Source of the DNA: Mesorhizobium sp. LHD-90
Lineage (GTDB): Bacteria; Pseudomonadota; Alphaproteobacteria; Rhizobiales; Rhizobiaceae
Direction: 5' to 3'
Length of the DNA: 64,000 nucleotides
NCBI RefSeq assembly: GCF_030929505.1
Contig: NZ_JAVFVV010000014.1
Location: 114,221-178,220 of the forward strand
Shown here piece by piece: positions 43,301-51,756 of the stretch; position 1 is the first letter of the stretch, and each line of letters begins with the position of its first letter. Position numbers and translations under genes: made by a program. The notes beneath the pieces are model-generated. The model made no database searches, was not told the origin of the DNA, and saw only the letters and a program-made list of their open reading frames with translations.

Positions 43301-45150
43301 CAGACGCCAACCCGCTGCTTCTTGCGAATTTCTTCCTGGTGCGCGCGTGCCTTCTGAACCGACGGCCGATCGGACACCTCTGGAACGCCCACGTCCCAGT
43401 CTGCGTCGCCGGGAACCCATGCGTAGGCATCGGTTGCCAGTGTGATGAGGGTGGTGCGATCCGTCGTTTGCGCCCACTCCATCGCGGATTTCAGGTCGGC
43501 CAGGCTCTCGCATCGACGGGCGAGCGCACCCATCGATTCGGCGTGTTTCACGAAGTCGACGCCGAACGCCTGCTTGACCCGGCAGTCCTTTATCAGATTG
43601 TTGAACTCCGGAACGCCCTTGAACTGTTGAAGGCGATTGATGACGGCGTACCCGCCGTTGTCGCAGACGACGACGATCATCTTGTGGCCGGTCAAGATCG
43701 TTGAGTAGATGTCGGAATTCATCATCATGTACGTGCCGTCGCCAAGCATGACGATCGGCGTACCTTCCCCGTTCTTTGCCATGGCATGACCCCAGCCGGC
43801 GGCCAGTTCGTAGCCCATGCAGCTGAAGCCGAACTCGCAATCGAATGTGTTCGGGTCCTTGACGCGCCAACCCTTCATGACTTCGCCCGGCGTTCCGCCA
43901 GCAGCGGCGATCAGTGTGTCGTTAGGCTTGGCGAACTGGTTCACGATGCCGACGACTTGAGCGTAGGTCGGGACCGGACCGTTGGTGACGACCTGATGCT
44001 TGTCGACGATCCTGTTCCATTCAGCGAATAGCTGCTTTGCCCTCTTCATCTGGCCTTCCGGAGCCTTCCAGTCGCCTAGTGCCTGATCCAGTTCGGAAAC
44101 CGTCTCCAGCGCATCTCCGACCACAGCGACCGCACGGTGCTTCGTGGCATCGTAACGGGCGGTGTTGATGGAAACGAAGCGAGCGTTAGGCGAAAACGCG
44201 GTCCAGGAACCTGTGGTGAAGTCCATGAGGCGGGTGCCGACCGCCAGGATGACGTCGGCATCCTGCGCAAGCGCATTCGCGGAGGTCGAACCGACGATGC
44301 CGATAGGGCCGGCATGGGCCGGATGATCGTGCGTCACGGTGCCTTTTCCTGCGATTGTCTCGATGATCGGGATGCCGCGCTTCACGGCGAAGTCGGCGAC
44401 GGTTTCTCCCGCCAGCGAATAGCGAACCCCGCCGCCGGAGATGATCAGCGGTCGCTTTGCGGTCTTTAACAGCGCAACTGCCTCAGCCAGCTTGGTGCGG
44501 TCCGGGCGCGGCCGAGGCACCCTCCACACGGTCGGCTCAAAGAATGCCGAGGGGTAATCATAGGCGAGTTCCTGGGTGTCCTGTGCAAGCCCGAGAAAAG
44601 CAGGGCCGCAGTCGGCGGGATCCAGCATGGCTCCAATCGCCTGCGGCAGAGATGAAATGATCTGCTCGGGCAGGACGATGCGGTCCCAGTAGCGGGTGAC
44701 CGCCTTGAAAGCGTCGTTCACCGTCACAGTCGGGTCGGTGAAATGCTCGACTTGCTGCATGACTGGATCTGGCACACGATTGGCGAAGATGTCGCCGGCA
44801 AGGAGGAGCACCGGCAGGCGGTTCGCATGCGCCGTTCCGGCCGCCGTCACCATATTCGTTGCGCCAGGCCCGATTGAGGTCGCCGCCACCATGAGCTGGC
44901 GTCGGCGCTTGGCTTTCGCAAACGCAACAGCAGCGAGCGCCATCGATTGCTCGTTCTGACCGCGCCAGGTAGGCAGCTGGTCCTGCACGGCCTCAAGTGC
45001 TTCGGACAGGCACGTCACATTGCCATGGCCGAATATGCCGAACACGCCAGCGAACAGCGGAACGCGCTCGCCATCGATCTCGGTGAATTGGTTGCACAGA
45101 TAGCGCACGAGCGCCTGCGCCATCGTCAGGCGCACGGTCTGGCGGGACAT
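43300..45150 (-). CDS. iolD: 3D-trihydroxycyclohexane-1,2-dione acylhydrolase
   Basis: A 616-residue thiamin-diphosphate enzyme that opens the six-carbon ring in inositol breakdown. It begins TVRLTMAQALVRYL and continues FGHGNV, RGQNEQSMALAAVAFAKAK and GPGATNMVTAAGTA, all matching B. subtilis IolD in order. The ThDP-binding motif is GDGTYMMMNSDIYST followed by CDNGGYAVINRLQ. The ATG at 45150 lies behind GGAGGAG. It is the first gene of the minus-strand operon (iolD, SDR, isomerase, Gfo/Idh). A GCAA-N6-TTGC palindrome lies 66-79 bases upstream in the shared region with the divergent IolG-like gene. Confidence 0.9.
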   Translation of the reverse strand: MSRQTVRLTMAQALVRYLCNQFTEIDGERVPLFAGVFGIFGHGNVTCLSEALEAVQDQLPTWRGQNEQSMALAAVAFAKAKRRRQLMVAATSIGPGATNMVTAAGTAHANRLPVLLLAGDIFANRVPDPVMQQVEHFTDPTVTVNDAFKAVTRYWDRIVLPEQIISSLPQAIGAMLDPADCGPAFLGLAQDTQELAYDYPSAFFEPTVWRVPRPRPDRTKLAEAVALLKTAKRPLIISGGGVRYSLAGETVADFAVKRGIPIIETIAGKGTVTHDHPAHAGPIGIVGSTSANALAQDADVILAVGTRLMDFTTGSWTAFSPNARFVSINTARYDATKHRAVAVVGDALETVSELDQALGDWKAPEGQMKRAKQLFAEWNRIVDKHQVVTNGPVPTYAQVVGIVNQFAKPNDTLIAAAGGTPGEVMKGWRVKDPNTFDCEFGFSCMGYELAAGWGHAMAKNGEGTPIVMLGDGTYMMMNSDIYSTILTGHKMIVVVCDNGGYAVINRLQQFKGVPEFNNLIKDCRVKQAFGVDFVKHAESMGALARRCESLADLKSAMEWAQTTDRTTLITLATDAYAWVPGDADWDVGVPEVSDRPSVQKARAHQEEIRKKQRVGV

Positions 45151-45215
45151 GTCATCTCCTCCGATATGTCGTTTTTTGCTAGCTACGAAATATTTATTGA
45201 CAATGCAAGAGTTTG

Positions 45216-45229
45216 GCAACATTCATTGC
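45216..45229. promoter_or_regulatory. GCAA-N6-TTGC palindrome, iolD/iolG region
   Basis: GCAACATTCATTGC reads as GCAATGAATGTTGC on the other strand. The outer bases match the copy in front of the second transporter: TTTTCGCAATGAATGTTGCCAAA-type context. It sits 15 bases after a TTGACA (45197-45202) facing the IolG-like gene, where a repressor would block RNA polymerase. Likely bound by the RpiR-type protein encoded at 53061. Confidence 0.7.
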
Positions 45230-45256
45230 GAAAATTATCTCTTGGGTGGATCGCTC

Positions 45257-46264
45257 ATGGTTGGAATTGCGGTTTTAGGCTGCGGTCGCATCGGTCGAAT
45301 GCACGCGCAAAACATTGCGTCGCATCCGCGTGCAAGTCTTGCCGGAGTGTTCGACGTAAACCGCGCAGCGGCTGAGGATGTCGCGAACAAGCTCGATGCC
45401 AAGGTCTACGAATCGGCGGAAGCAGTGTTAGCGAGCACCGACGTCGACGCGGTGCTCATCGCTACCTCGACGCCGACTCACGCCGATTTGTTGGAGCAAG
45501 CCGTCGCCGCGTCAAAGCCAGTCCTGTGCGAGAAGCCGATCGATCTCAGCCTGGAGCGGGTCAACGCGTGTGCGAAGGCAATCGCGGGCTCCGATATCCC
45601 GATCATGCTCGGCTTCGTCAGGAGGTTTGATCCGGGCCACCGCGCCGTGAGGGACGCGGTGCGGGCGGGCGATATCGGCGACCTGCATCAGGTCGTGATC
45701 ACCTCAAGGGATCCGGGCATGCCGCCGGTTTCCTATGCCGAAGCGTCGGGCGGCATCTTCCGCGATATGACCATTCACGACTTCGATATGGCGCGGTTCA
45801 TCCTTGATGAAGAGGTCACGGAGGTCTTCGCCACTGGGAGCAGGCTCGTCGATCCGCCCCTCATGAAGCGCCTCAACGACTATGACACGGTGAGCGTCAT
45901 CCTAAAGACCGCCTCGGGAAAACAGTGCATCATCAACAACTCCCGCCAGGCCGTGTACGGCTATGACCAGCGCGTCGAGGCGCTGGGGACGGCTGGCATG
46001 GCGTCGTCCGAGAACCGACGTCCTAACATGATGACGTTGCATCGCGCCGATTTCACGGGCCGCGGCGCTCCCCTGTTGAATTTCTTCATCAACCGCTATG
46101 TCGAAGCATTTACGGCCGAGATCGGCGCGTTTGTCGACGCGGTCGAGACGGGCGCGGCGCCGGAGGTCGGGTTCGAGGACGGACGTCAGGCCCTGATCCT
46201 TGCGGAAGCGGCAATCGTGTCGGCGGCGCAGGGGCGCAGCGTCAAAATCAGCGAGATCGGGTGA
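45257..46264 (+). CDS. iolG: Inositol 2-dehydrogenase-like protein
   Basis: A 335-residue Gfo/Idh dehydrogenase with GCGRIGRMHAQNIA (NAD binding), CEKPIDLSLERV (catalytic Lys) and GGIFRDMTIHDFDMARF (Asp/His). The length and these blocks match IolG/IdhA, which oxidises myo-inositol at C2. The start at 45257 follows GGTGGAT. It faces away from iolD, and the two genes share the palindrome at 45216. The following ALDH gene starts 3 bases after its stop. The precise stereoisomer oxidised is not known. Confidence 0.82.
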   Translation: MVGIAVLGCGRIGRMHAQNIASHPRASLAGVFDVNRAAAEDVANKLDAKVYESAEAVLASTDVDAVLIATSTPTHADLLEQAVAASKPVLCEKPIDLSLERVNACAKAIAGSDIPIMLGFVRRFDPGHRAVRDAVRAGDIGDLHQVVITSRDPGMPPVSYAEASGGIFRDMTIHDFDMARFILDEEVTEVFATGSRLVDPPLMKRLNDYDTVSVILKTASGKQCIINNSRQAVYGYDQRVEALGTAGMASSENRRPNMMTLHRADFTGRGAPLLNFFINRYVEAFTAEIGAFVDAVETGAAPEVGFEDGRQALILAEAAIVSAAQGRSVKISEIG

Positions 46265-46267
46265 TCC

Positions 46268-47704
46268 ATGTACGAGAATTATGGACTGTTTATCGACGGC
46301 GCCTGGACGAAGGCTGCCGATGGGGCGACGGCCGGCGTTTTCAGCCCTGTCACGGCTCAAAGCCTCGGCAGCGTGCCCACCGCCGGGCTCGCCGACACCC
46401 AGAGGGCTCTTGCAGCAGCTGCCAAGGGCTTCGAGAAGTGGCGCGCGACGGCAGCCTTCGCGCGGGCTGACGCTCTTCATCGCGTTGCCGACGAGATGAT
46501 CCGTCGCACGGATGACGCCAAGCGAATGATTTCCCTCGAAACTGGCAAGCCCATTGCTCAATCGGAGCGAGAATGGGGCCTATCGGCTGACCAATTCCGT
46601 TGGTTTGCCGAGGAGGCGCGCCGCATCTACGGACGGATCATCGAGTCCAGGGTGCCAAACGGACGCTTTGAGGTCTCGCGTGAGCCCGTCGGCATCGTCG
46701 GAGCCTTTACCGCATGGAATTTTCCCGCGGCCCTGGTCGCTCGAAAAGTGGCGCCGGCGCTTGCGGCAGGCTGCTCGGTGGTGATCCGGCCCTCGAGCCA
46801 GACACCAGGCGTCGCGATGCTGATCGTTGAGTGCTTGCGGGCCGGCAATTTGCCCGACGGCGTCGTCAGTCTCGTTGTCGGCCCTACCGCCGCCACCTAT
46901 GCGCCGATCATGACCGACCCAGCCGTTCGAAAAGTATCGTTGACGGGCTCTACGCGCGTCGGTCAGCAGATGATCCGGGACGCCGCCGACACGGTGAAGA
47001 AGGTGTCCATGGAGCTTGGCGGCAATGCCCCGCTCATCGTCTATGACGATGCCGACCTCGATCTGGCGCTCAATGTCTCGGTGCCGACGAAGTTTGCCAA
47101 CGCCGGGCAAGTCTGTGTCACGCCGGATCGCTTCTTCGTTCACGAGCGGCTCCACGACCAGTTCGTGGAGGGCTTTGTATCGCGTGCCAATGCCCTCAAG
47201 CTGGGAGACGGCCTGGACCCGGCGACCCAAATGGGTCCGCTGATCAATGCGGCGCGATTGTGCGAAATCGAGGCCGTGGTGGCGGAGGCCGTCAAGGCGG
47301 GCGCGAAACTGGCCGCTGGCGGTGAACGCGCCGCTGAATTCAATGCCGGACATTTCTACAAACCGACCGTGCTGACTGAAGTAGCCGACGACATGCGCGT
47401 CTTTGCGTCGGAAAACTTCGGCCCAGTTGCTGCGATAACGCGCTTCTCGAACGAGGAGGAGGTGCTTGATCGCGCGAACGCTTCCGATATGGGCCTGTCG
47501 GCATACGCTTTCACGCGTTCACCGGAACGGGCGCGCCGAACCGTCGCTGCGCTGAAGGCCGGGATGGTCGGCATCAACAGCGTTGCCCTTGCTGCTTCGG
47601 AGGCGCCCTTCGGCGGAACCAACCATTCCGGAATGGGACGAGAGGGCGGCATCGAAGGGATAAACGACTACCTCGACACAAAACTCGCCCAGGTGGTTTT
47701 CTAG
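46268..47704 (+). CDS. NAD(P)-dependent aldehyde dehydrogenase
   Basis: A 478-residue ALDH-superfamily enzyme of the succinate-semialdehyde dehydrogenase type. It has FTAWNFPAALVARKVAPALAAG (cofactor site), MELGGNAP (catalytic Glu), ANAGQVC (catalytic Cys) and ENFGPVAAI. It is not of the CoA-acylating MmsA/IolA type by these blocks, as it has the GabD-like pattern. In this operon it could oxidise the semialdehyde released by the aldolase encoded next. Starts 3 bases after the IolG-like gene. Confidence 0.9.
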   Translation: MYENYGLFIDGAWTKAADGATAGVFSPVTAQSLGSVPTAGLADTQRALAAAAKGFEKWRATAAFARADALHRVADEMIRRTDDAKRMISLETGKPIAQSEREWGLSADQFRWFAEEARRIYGRIIESRVPNGRFEVSREPVGIVGAFTAWNFPAALVARKVAPALAAGCSVVIRPSSQTPGVAMLIVECLRAGNLPDGVVSLVVGPTAATYAPIMTDPAVRKVSLTGSTRVGQQMIRDAADTVKKVSMELGGNAPLIVYDDADLDLALNVSVPTKFANAGQVCVTPDRFFVHERLHDQFVEGFVSRANALKLGDGLDPATQMGPLINAARLCEIEAVVAEAVKAGAKLAAGGERAAEFNAGHFYKPTVLTEVADDMRVFASENFGPVAAITRFSNEEEVLDRANASDMGLSAYAFTRSPERARRTVAALKAGMVGINSVALAASEAPFGGTNHSGMGREGGIEGINDYLDTKLAQVVF

Positions 47705-47713
47705 GAGGCGGTC

Positions 47714-48523
47714 GTGATCAAGAACAAGCTGAAGCAGATTTGGGCGGAAGGCCGAGCGTCGCTCAACGGCTGGCTGTCCATCGGCAATGCGTTTAGTGCC
47801 GAAATCATGGCCTCGCAGGGCTATGACTCCATCGCGATCGACGTCCAGCACGGTGCGCTCGACTACTCGTCCGTCCTGCCGATGTTCCAGGCCATGCGCG
47901 CCTCAGGCGTGGTGCCGCTGGCGAGGGTGCCCTGGCTCGAGCCGGGCATCATCATGAAGGTTCTGGATGCCGGCGCCTATGGCGTCATCTGTCCGATGAT
48001 CGGCACGGCAGAGCAGGCAGCCGAGTTCGTCAGCTACGTCCGCTATCCACCGCACGGGCAGCGCAGTTTTGGACCCACGCGGGTCAGTTTCGCGTCCGGA
48101 GCGAACTATGCCGGCGAGGCCAACGCCGAGATCCTGGCCTTTGCGATGATCGAGACCAAACAGGCCATGCAGAACCTGGACGCCATCGCGGCAACGCCGG
48201 GACTCGATGGAATTTATGTCGGACCGGCCGATCTGACGCTCAGCATAACGGACGGCAGGCTCGCTCCCGCATTCGACCGCGAAGAACCGGAAATGATCGA
48301 GGCGCTGCAGCGCATTGTCGCGGCCTGTAAGGCAAATGGGATCAAAGCCGCGCTGCACTGTGGCACACCCGACTACGCGGCTCGGGCGATAGGGTGGGGC
48401 TTTGACATGACCACGGTGTCAGGCGACTCGCGATTGCTCGCCGCCGCCGCGGCCGCAAGCGTTGCACGCTTCCGCGAACTGGTTGGCAACAAGGCCGCCA
48501 ACAGCGAGAAGGGAGCCTACTGA
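47714..48523 (+). CDS. HpcH/HpaI-family class II aldolase
   Basis: A 269-residue pyruvate- or glyoxylate-type aldolase. Blocks: NAFSAEIMASQGYDSIAIDVQHGALDY (acid residues and His), DAGAYGVICPMI, GPTRV, MIETKQAMQNLDAIAATPGLDGIYVGPADL. These fit 4-hydroxy-2-oxoheptanedioate/2-keto-3-deoxy-sugar aldolases, which split 2-keto-3-deoxy acids to pyruvate or a relative plus an aldehyde without a phosphorylated substrate. The start is GTG at 47714 after AGGAGG. The stop overlaps the next start (TGATG-type join at 48521-48525). It may replace the IolJ step. Confidence 0.88.
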   Translation: MIKNKLKQIWAEGRASLNGWLSIGNAFSAEIMASQGYDSIAIDVQHGALDYSSVLPMFQAMRASGVVPLARVPWLEPGIIMKVLDAGAYGVICPMIGTAEQAAEFVSYVRYPPHGQRSFGPTRVSFASGANYAGEANAEILAFAMIETKQAMQNLDAIAATPGLDGIYVGPADLTLSITDGRLAPAFDREEPEMIEALQRIVAACKANGIKAALHCGTPDYAARAIGWGFDMTTVSGDSRLLAAAAAASVARFRELVGNKAANSEKGAY

Positions 48524-49494
48524 TGCCGCACGTTCTTGTCGCCGGAAAGCTCCATCCTGCTGGCGTCAGCATGCTGAGAAGCGCCCCCGGCATTACGTTT
48601 GATTATGTCGAAGAGGTGTCGGAGTCTTCGTATGCGCCGTTGATCGGCAAAGCGGATGCGCTGGTTATCCGCACTCAGCCACTCTCCGCAGAGACTGTTG
48701 CAAACGCCGATTGCCTTAAAGTCGTCTCGCGCCACGGCGTCGGCTATGACGCCGTGCATCTTCCCTCCCTTGATATGCGCGGCATCGCGTTGACGATCGT
48801 CGGCGATGTCAATTCAATATCGGTTGCGGAACATGCGATGATGCTCATTCTCGCGGCCTCCAAGAGAGCGTTGCGGGGGGATCGGGCGGTGCGGGAGTCC
48901 GCACATTGGGGCTGGCGCAACCTTCTGCAAGCCGAGGAGATTTCCGGCAAACGCCTTCTTATTGTCGGCTATGGACGCATCGGCAGGCATCTTGCCCGCA
49001 TGGCGTCCGCGTTCGGAATGACCATCCAAGCTTTCGATCCCTACCTGCTTCAGCAAGGGTGGCCCGAAGGATCGGCCGAGCCCGTCGCCGCCCTGGCCGA
49101 TGGGCTTGCTTGGGCGGATATCGTCTCGGTCAACGTGCCAAAGGCGGACCAGCCTTTGATCGGTGCCGTCGAACTCGCCGCGATGTCACCGGGCGCCATC
49201 CTCGTGAATACGGCGCGCGGCGGGGTTGTCGAGGAGAGCGCTCTGGTTGACGCGTTGCGCTCCGGCCAGGTTGGCGCGGCCGGTCTCGATGTATTCGACG
49301 ACGAACCGCCCGCTGCCGACCATCCCTTGCTCAGTTTCGATCAGGTGATCTTGTCGCCCCATATCGCAGGCCTGACGCGAGAGTGTGGGGAACGCATGGC
49401 GATTGCGTCAGTCGAGAATGTGCTCAACTTCTTTGCCGGCAGCATCGATCCTCAACTCATCGTAAATCGGAACGCCCTGCGCGCGCGCGCCTAG
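48523..49494 (+). CDS. D-2-hydroxyacid dehydrogenase
   Basis: A 323-residue SerA/GhrB-like dehydrogenase. The Rossmann signature is IVGYGRIGRHLARM, followed by NTARGGVVEESALVDAL (Arg/substrate loop) and LSPHIAGLT with the catalytic His. The N-terminal domain contains SRHGVGYDAVHLP. It would interconvert a 2-hydroxyacid and a 2-ketoacid, for example a product of the preceding aldolase. It overlaps the aldolase gene by one base and ends the operon; the transporter operon with its own palindromes follows after 266 bases. Confidence 0.88.
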   Translation: MPHVLVAGKLHPAGVSMLRSAPGITFDYVEEVSESSYAPLIGKADALVIRTQPLSAETVANADCLKVVSRHGVGYDAVHLPSLDMRGIALTIVGDVNSISVAEHAMMLILAASKRALRGDRAVRESAHWGWRNLLQAEEISGKRLLIVGYGRIGRHLARMASAFGMTIQAFDPYLLQQGWPEGSAEPVAALADGLAWADIVSVNVPKADQPLIGAVELAAMSPGAILVNTARGGVVEESALVDALRSGQVGAAGLDVFDDEPPAADHPLLSFDQVILSPHIAGLTRECGERMAIASVENVLNFFAGSIDPQLIVNRNALRARA

Positions 49495-49560
49495 TGCCGT
49501 CCACGCGACATGCAATGAGCGATCGGCGATGCCACCGTCACGGCATCCTGGAGTGGCGAT

Positions 49561-49574
49561 GCAATATCTATTGC
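49561..49574. promoter_or_regulatory. GCAA-N6-TTGC palindrome, upstream copy
   Basis: GCAATATCTATTGC, upstream of the second transporter operon. The core arms are exact, but the spacer (TATCTA) differs from the other copies, so it may be a weaker or cooperative site. A degenerate copy lies between it and the main site, at about 49587-49611. Confidence 0.5.
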
Positions 49575-49612
49575 CAATCTATGTGATTGCCATAATTCAT
49601 TGCATTTTGCCT

Positions 49613-49641
49613 TTGACTCAGTGTGTTTTGCAGAATATTAG
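49613..49641 (+). promoter_or_regulatory. Sigma-70-like promoter of FrcBCA-type transporter
   Basis: TTGACT (49613-49618) and TATTAG (49636-49641) are separated by 17 bases. Transcription would start near 49648, inside the main GCAA-N6-TTGC site. This spacing fits a repressor-controlled promoter. Confidence 0.6.
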
Positions 49642-49646
49642 TTTTT

Positions 49647-49660
49647 GCAATGAACGTTGC
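49647..49660. promoter_or_regulatory. GCAA-N6-TTGC palindrome, main copy before transporter
   Basis: GCAATGAACGTTGC with flanks TTTTT and CAAA, nearly identical over 20 bases to the reverse strand of the iolD/iolG site. It covers the expected transcription start of the promoter at 49613. The gene start is at 49761. Confidence 0.7.
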
Positions 49661-49760
49661 CAAATGACGTTTGGTGATGTTTAGGCCAAGGGGGACGAAC
49701 GAGCCAGCCTCACGTCCTATTGGCGACTTTAGGCAGATCATTGTTTCAAGGGAGGTATGA

Positions 49761-50837
49761 ATGAAACGCCTGATAAACGTACTTTGCGCTACGACCGTTT
49801 TCGCGACCGTATCGGTCCTTGGCGCAAGCGCCCAGGATAAGGCGAAGGTCTTTTTCCTGTTGCCCAATCAAACGACCATACGCTTCGAAAGCCGCGACGC
49901 GCCGTTCTTCATCGAAGCTATGAAACAGAAGGCTCCCGACGCTGAAGTCGTCGTGCAGAATGCGGGGGGCGATCCCGCCAAGCAGCAGGCGCAGGTTGAG
50001 GATGCCATCGCGCAGGGCGCCAAGGTCATTGTGCTGACGTCCGCGGACGCCAACCTTGCCGCCGGCTCGCTGGCGGCCGCGGAGAAGGCCGGCGTGCCGG
50101 TGGTGCTCTACGATCACGATGCGGTGGGCGGCAAGGCAGACGCCCATATCGTCTTCGATTCGCTGGCCGTTGGCCGCGAACAGGGCAAACGCGCAGCAGA
50201 GTTGATTCAGGCGATGTCGAAGTCGACCGTCAAGGTCGCCCGCGTCAAGGGTAATCAGGGAGAGTATGGAACAACCCAGTACGAGGCCGGCCAGAACGAA
50301 TTCCTGAAGCCTCTTATCGACTCCGGCAAAGTCCTGGTCGTTTGTGAGCAATACACGCAGAACTGGGATCCGGTGCTCGCGCAGAGCTTTGCTGAAGACT
50401 GCCTGACCAAGAACGGCGGCGATGTCGACGTGTTCATCGGCATGAACGACGGAACGACCGGCGGATCCGTGGCCGCTCTCATTTCCCAGGGCGCCAAGCC
50501 GGGAGACAAGCTCGTGACCGGCGGACAGGATGCCACTGTCGAGGCGCTGCGCTACGTGGCTCAAGGCTGGCAGGACAATTCGGTTCTGAAGGACCTGAAG
50601 GTGCAGGCCAACTATGCCGCTGACGTGGTGGCGTCGATTGTTGCTGGCAACGGCGTGCCCAAGGATTTGATCAACGGTAAGGTCAATAATACGTTCATGG
50701 ATGTTCCGGCTGTATTCCTCCCGGTTTCCAACATCACGAAGGACAATCTTGCCGATGTCTTGAAAGCCGGTGTCTGGACGTGGCCGGAAATCTGCAAAGG
50801 CATCGAAACCACCGATATCTGCAAAAGCAATCTGTAG
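49761..50837 (+). CDS. Sugar ABC transporter substrate-binding protein (FrcB-like)
   Basis: A 358-residue periplasmic binding protein. The signal peptide MKRLINVLCATTVFATVSVLG ends near ASA|QDK. The LacI/RbsB-like fold shows VEDAIAQGAKVIVLTSADANLAAGSLAAAEKAGVPVVLYDHDA and ARVKGNQGEYGTTQYEAGQNEF (a peptide-linked substrate-site region). The strong GGGAGG ribosome site decides the start. It is followed by a single-domain ATPase and one permease, the order of the rhizobial FrcBCA fructose system. Under control of the GCAA-N6-TTGC sites, so a cyclitol or related polyol is the likely cargo. Confidence 0.9.
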   Translation: MKRLINVLCATTVFATVSVLGASAQDKAKVFFLLPNQTTIRFESRDAPFFIEAMKQKAPDAEVVVQNAGGDPAKQQAQVEDAIAQGAKVIVLTSADANLAAGSLAAAEKAGVPVVLYDHDAVGGKADAHIVFDSLAVGREQGKRAAELIQAMSKSTVKVARVKGNQGEYGTTQYEAGQNEFLKPLIDSGKVLVVCEQYTQNWDPVLAQSFAEDCLTKNGGDVDVFIGMNDGTTGGSVAALISQGAKPGDKLVTGGQDATVEALRYVAQGWQDNSVLKDLKVQANYAADVVASIVAGNGVPKDLINGKVNNTFMDVPAVFLPVSNITKDNLADVLKAGVWTWPEICKGIETTDICKSNL

Positions 50838-50850
50838 GCGGTTCTCGCCT

Positions 50851-50878
50851 GGGAGCGGCGGTGGACGCCGCCGCTCCC
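50851..50878 (+). promoter_or_regulatory. 11-bp stem-loop between binding-protein and ATPase genes
   Basis: GGGAGCGGCGG (50851-50861) pairs exactly with CCGCCGCTCCC (50868-50878) around the loop TGGACG. It starts 13 bases after the binding-protein stop and lacks a T-run, so it is not a classical terminator. It fits a transcript-protecting hairpin that would leave more binding-protein message than transporter message. Confidence 0.75.
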
Positions 50879-50902
50879 GACAACGCGATGGGAGGAGGGG
50901 AT

Positions 50903-51718
50903 ATGACCGCAGCACAGGAAGCGCAGCCTGTCACGCAGGCCGCTACGGCGTCCAGCTCGGTACCGCTCATTTCATTGCGCGATATCAAGAAATCATTCGG
51001 TTCCGTACACGCCCTGCGCGGCGCATCGGTGGACGTCCACGCGGGCGAAATCGTAGCCCTCGTCGGCGACAACGGGGCGGGCAAGACGACACTCGTCAAG
51101 GTCATGGCCGGCGTGCACGCCGCCGATACGGGAGAGTATGAAATCGAAGGGCAGCCTGCGAACATCCGAACACCCTCGGATGCCACCAGTCACGGCATTG
51201 CCACAGTGTACCAGGACTTAGCGCTCTGCAACAATCTGGACGCCGTTCAGAACCTGTTCCTTGGCCGCGAACTGACGGGTTCGCGCTGGCTTGGCCGCCG
51301 TATCCACCGCGCCGAGAGTGAGGTTCGGGCGCGCGAAGTGTTGACGCGAATGCGCCTCGGCAGCCTTTCCTTGACCCGGCCTGTTGGGGCTATGTCCGGG
51401 GGCCAACGGCAAAATATTGCGATCGCACGCTCGGTGCTGTGGAAGCCCAAGGTCGTTATCCTCGACGAACCGACTGCGGCGCTGAGTCACTCCGCCTCCC
51501 AGCAGGTTGCCGACCTTATTCGCAGCCTCGCCGATGACGGATTGGGCGTGGTCGTGGTCAGCCACGACATCCATCATTTCGTCGTCAACTCGACGGATCG
51601 CATCGTGGTGATGCGCCTTGGCGCCAATGCCGCGACCTTTCGCTCCAAGGATGTGACGGGTGAAATGGTGGTCAATGCAATGGTCGGAGGCAACGAAGGT
51701 GTGAACCTCGCGGGCTGA
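50903..51718 (+). CDS. Sugar ABC transporter ATP-binding protein, single domain (FrcA-like)
   Basis: A 271-residue single-domain ATPase. Walker A is GDNGAGKTTLVK, the signature is AMSGGQRQNIAIARSVL, Walker B is VVILDEPTAALS and the switch is VVVSHD. It is half the length of the RbsA-type protein encoded at 35072, so it must act as a homodimer as in FrcA. The ATG at 50903 follows GGAGGAGGGG; the frame from 50780 is an overlapping extension into the preceding gene region. Operon with the binding protein and permease. Confidence 0.9.
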   Translation: MTAAQEAQPVTQAATASSSVPLISLRDIKKSFGSVHALRGASVDVHAGEIVALVGDNGAGKTTLVKVMAGVHAADTGEYEIEGQPANIRTPSDATSHGIATVYQDLALCNNLDAVQNLFLGRELTGSRWLGRRIHRAESEVRAREVLTRMRLGSLSLTRPVGAMSGGQRQNIAIARSVLWKPKVVILDEPTAALSHSASQQVADLIRSLADDGLGVVVVSHDIHHFVVNSTDRIVVMRLGANAATFRSKDVTGEMVVNAMVGGNEGVNLAG

Positions 51719-51756
51719 CCCTCGAGCGCCTCCTCCGTATTTCAAGGATCAAATCG

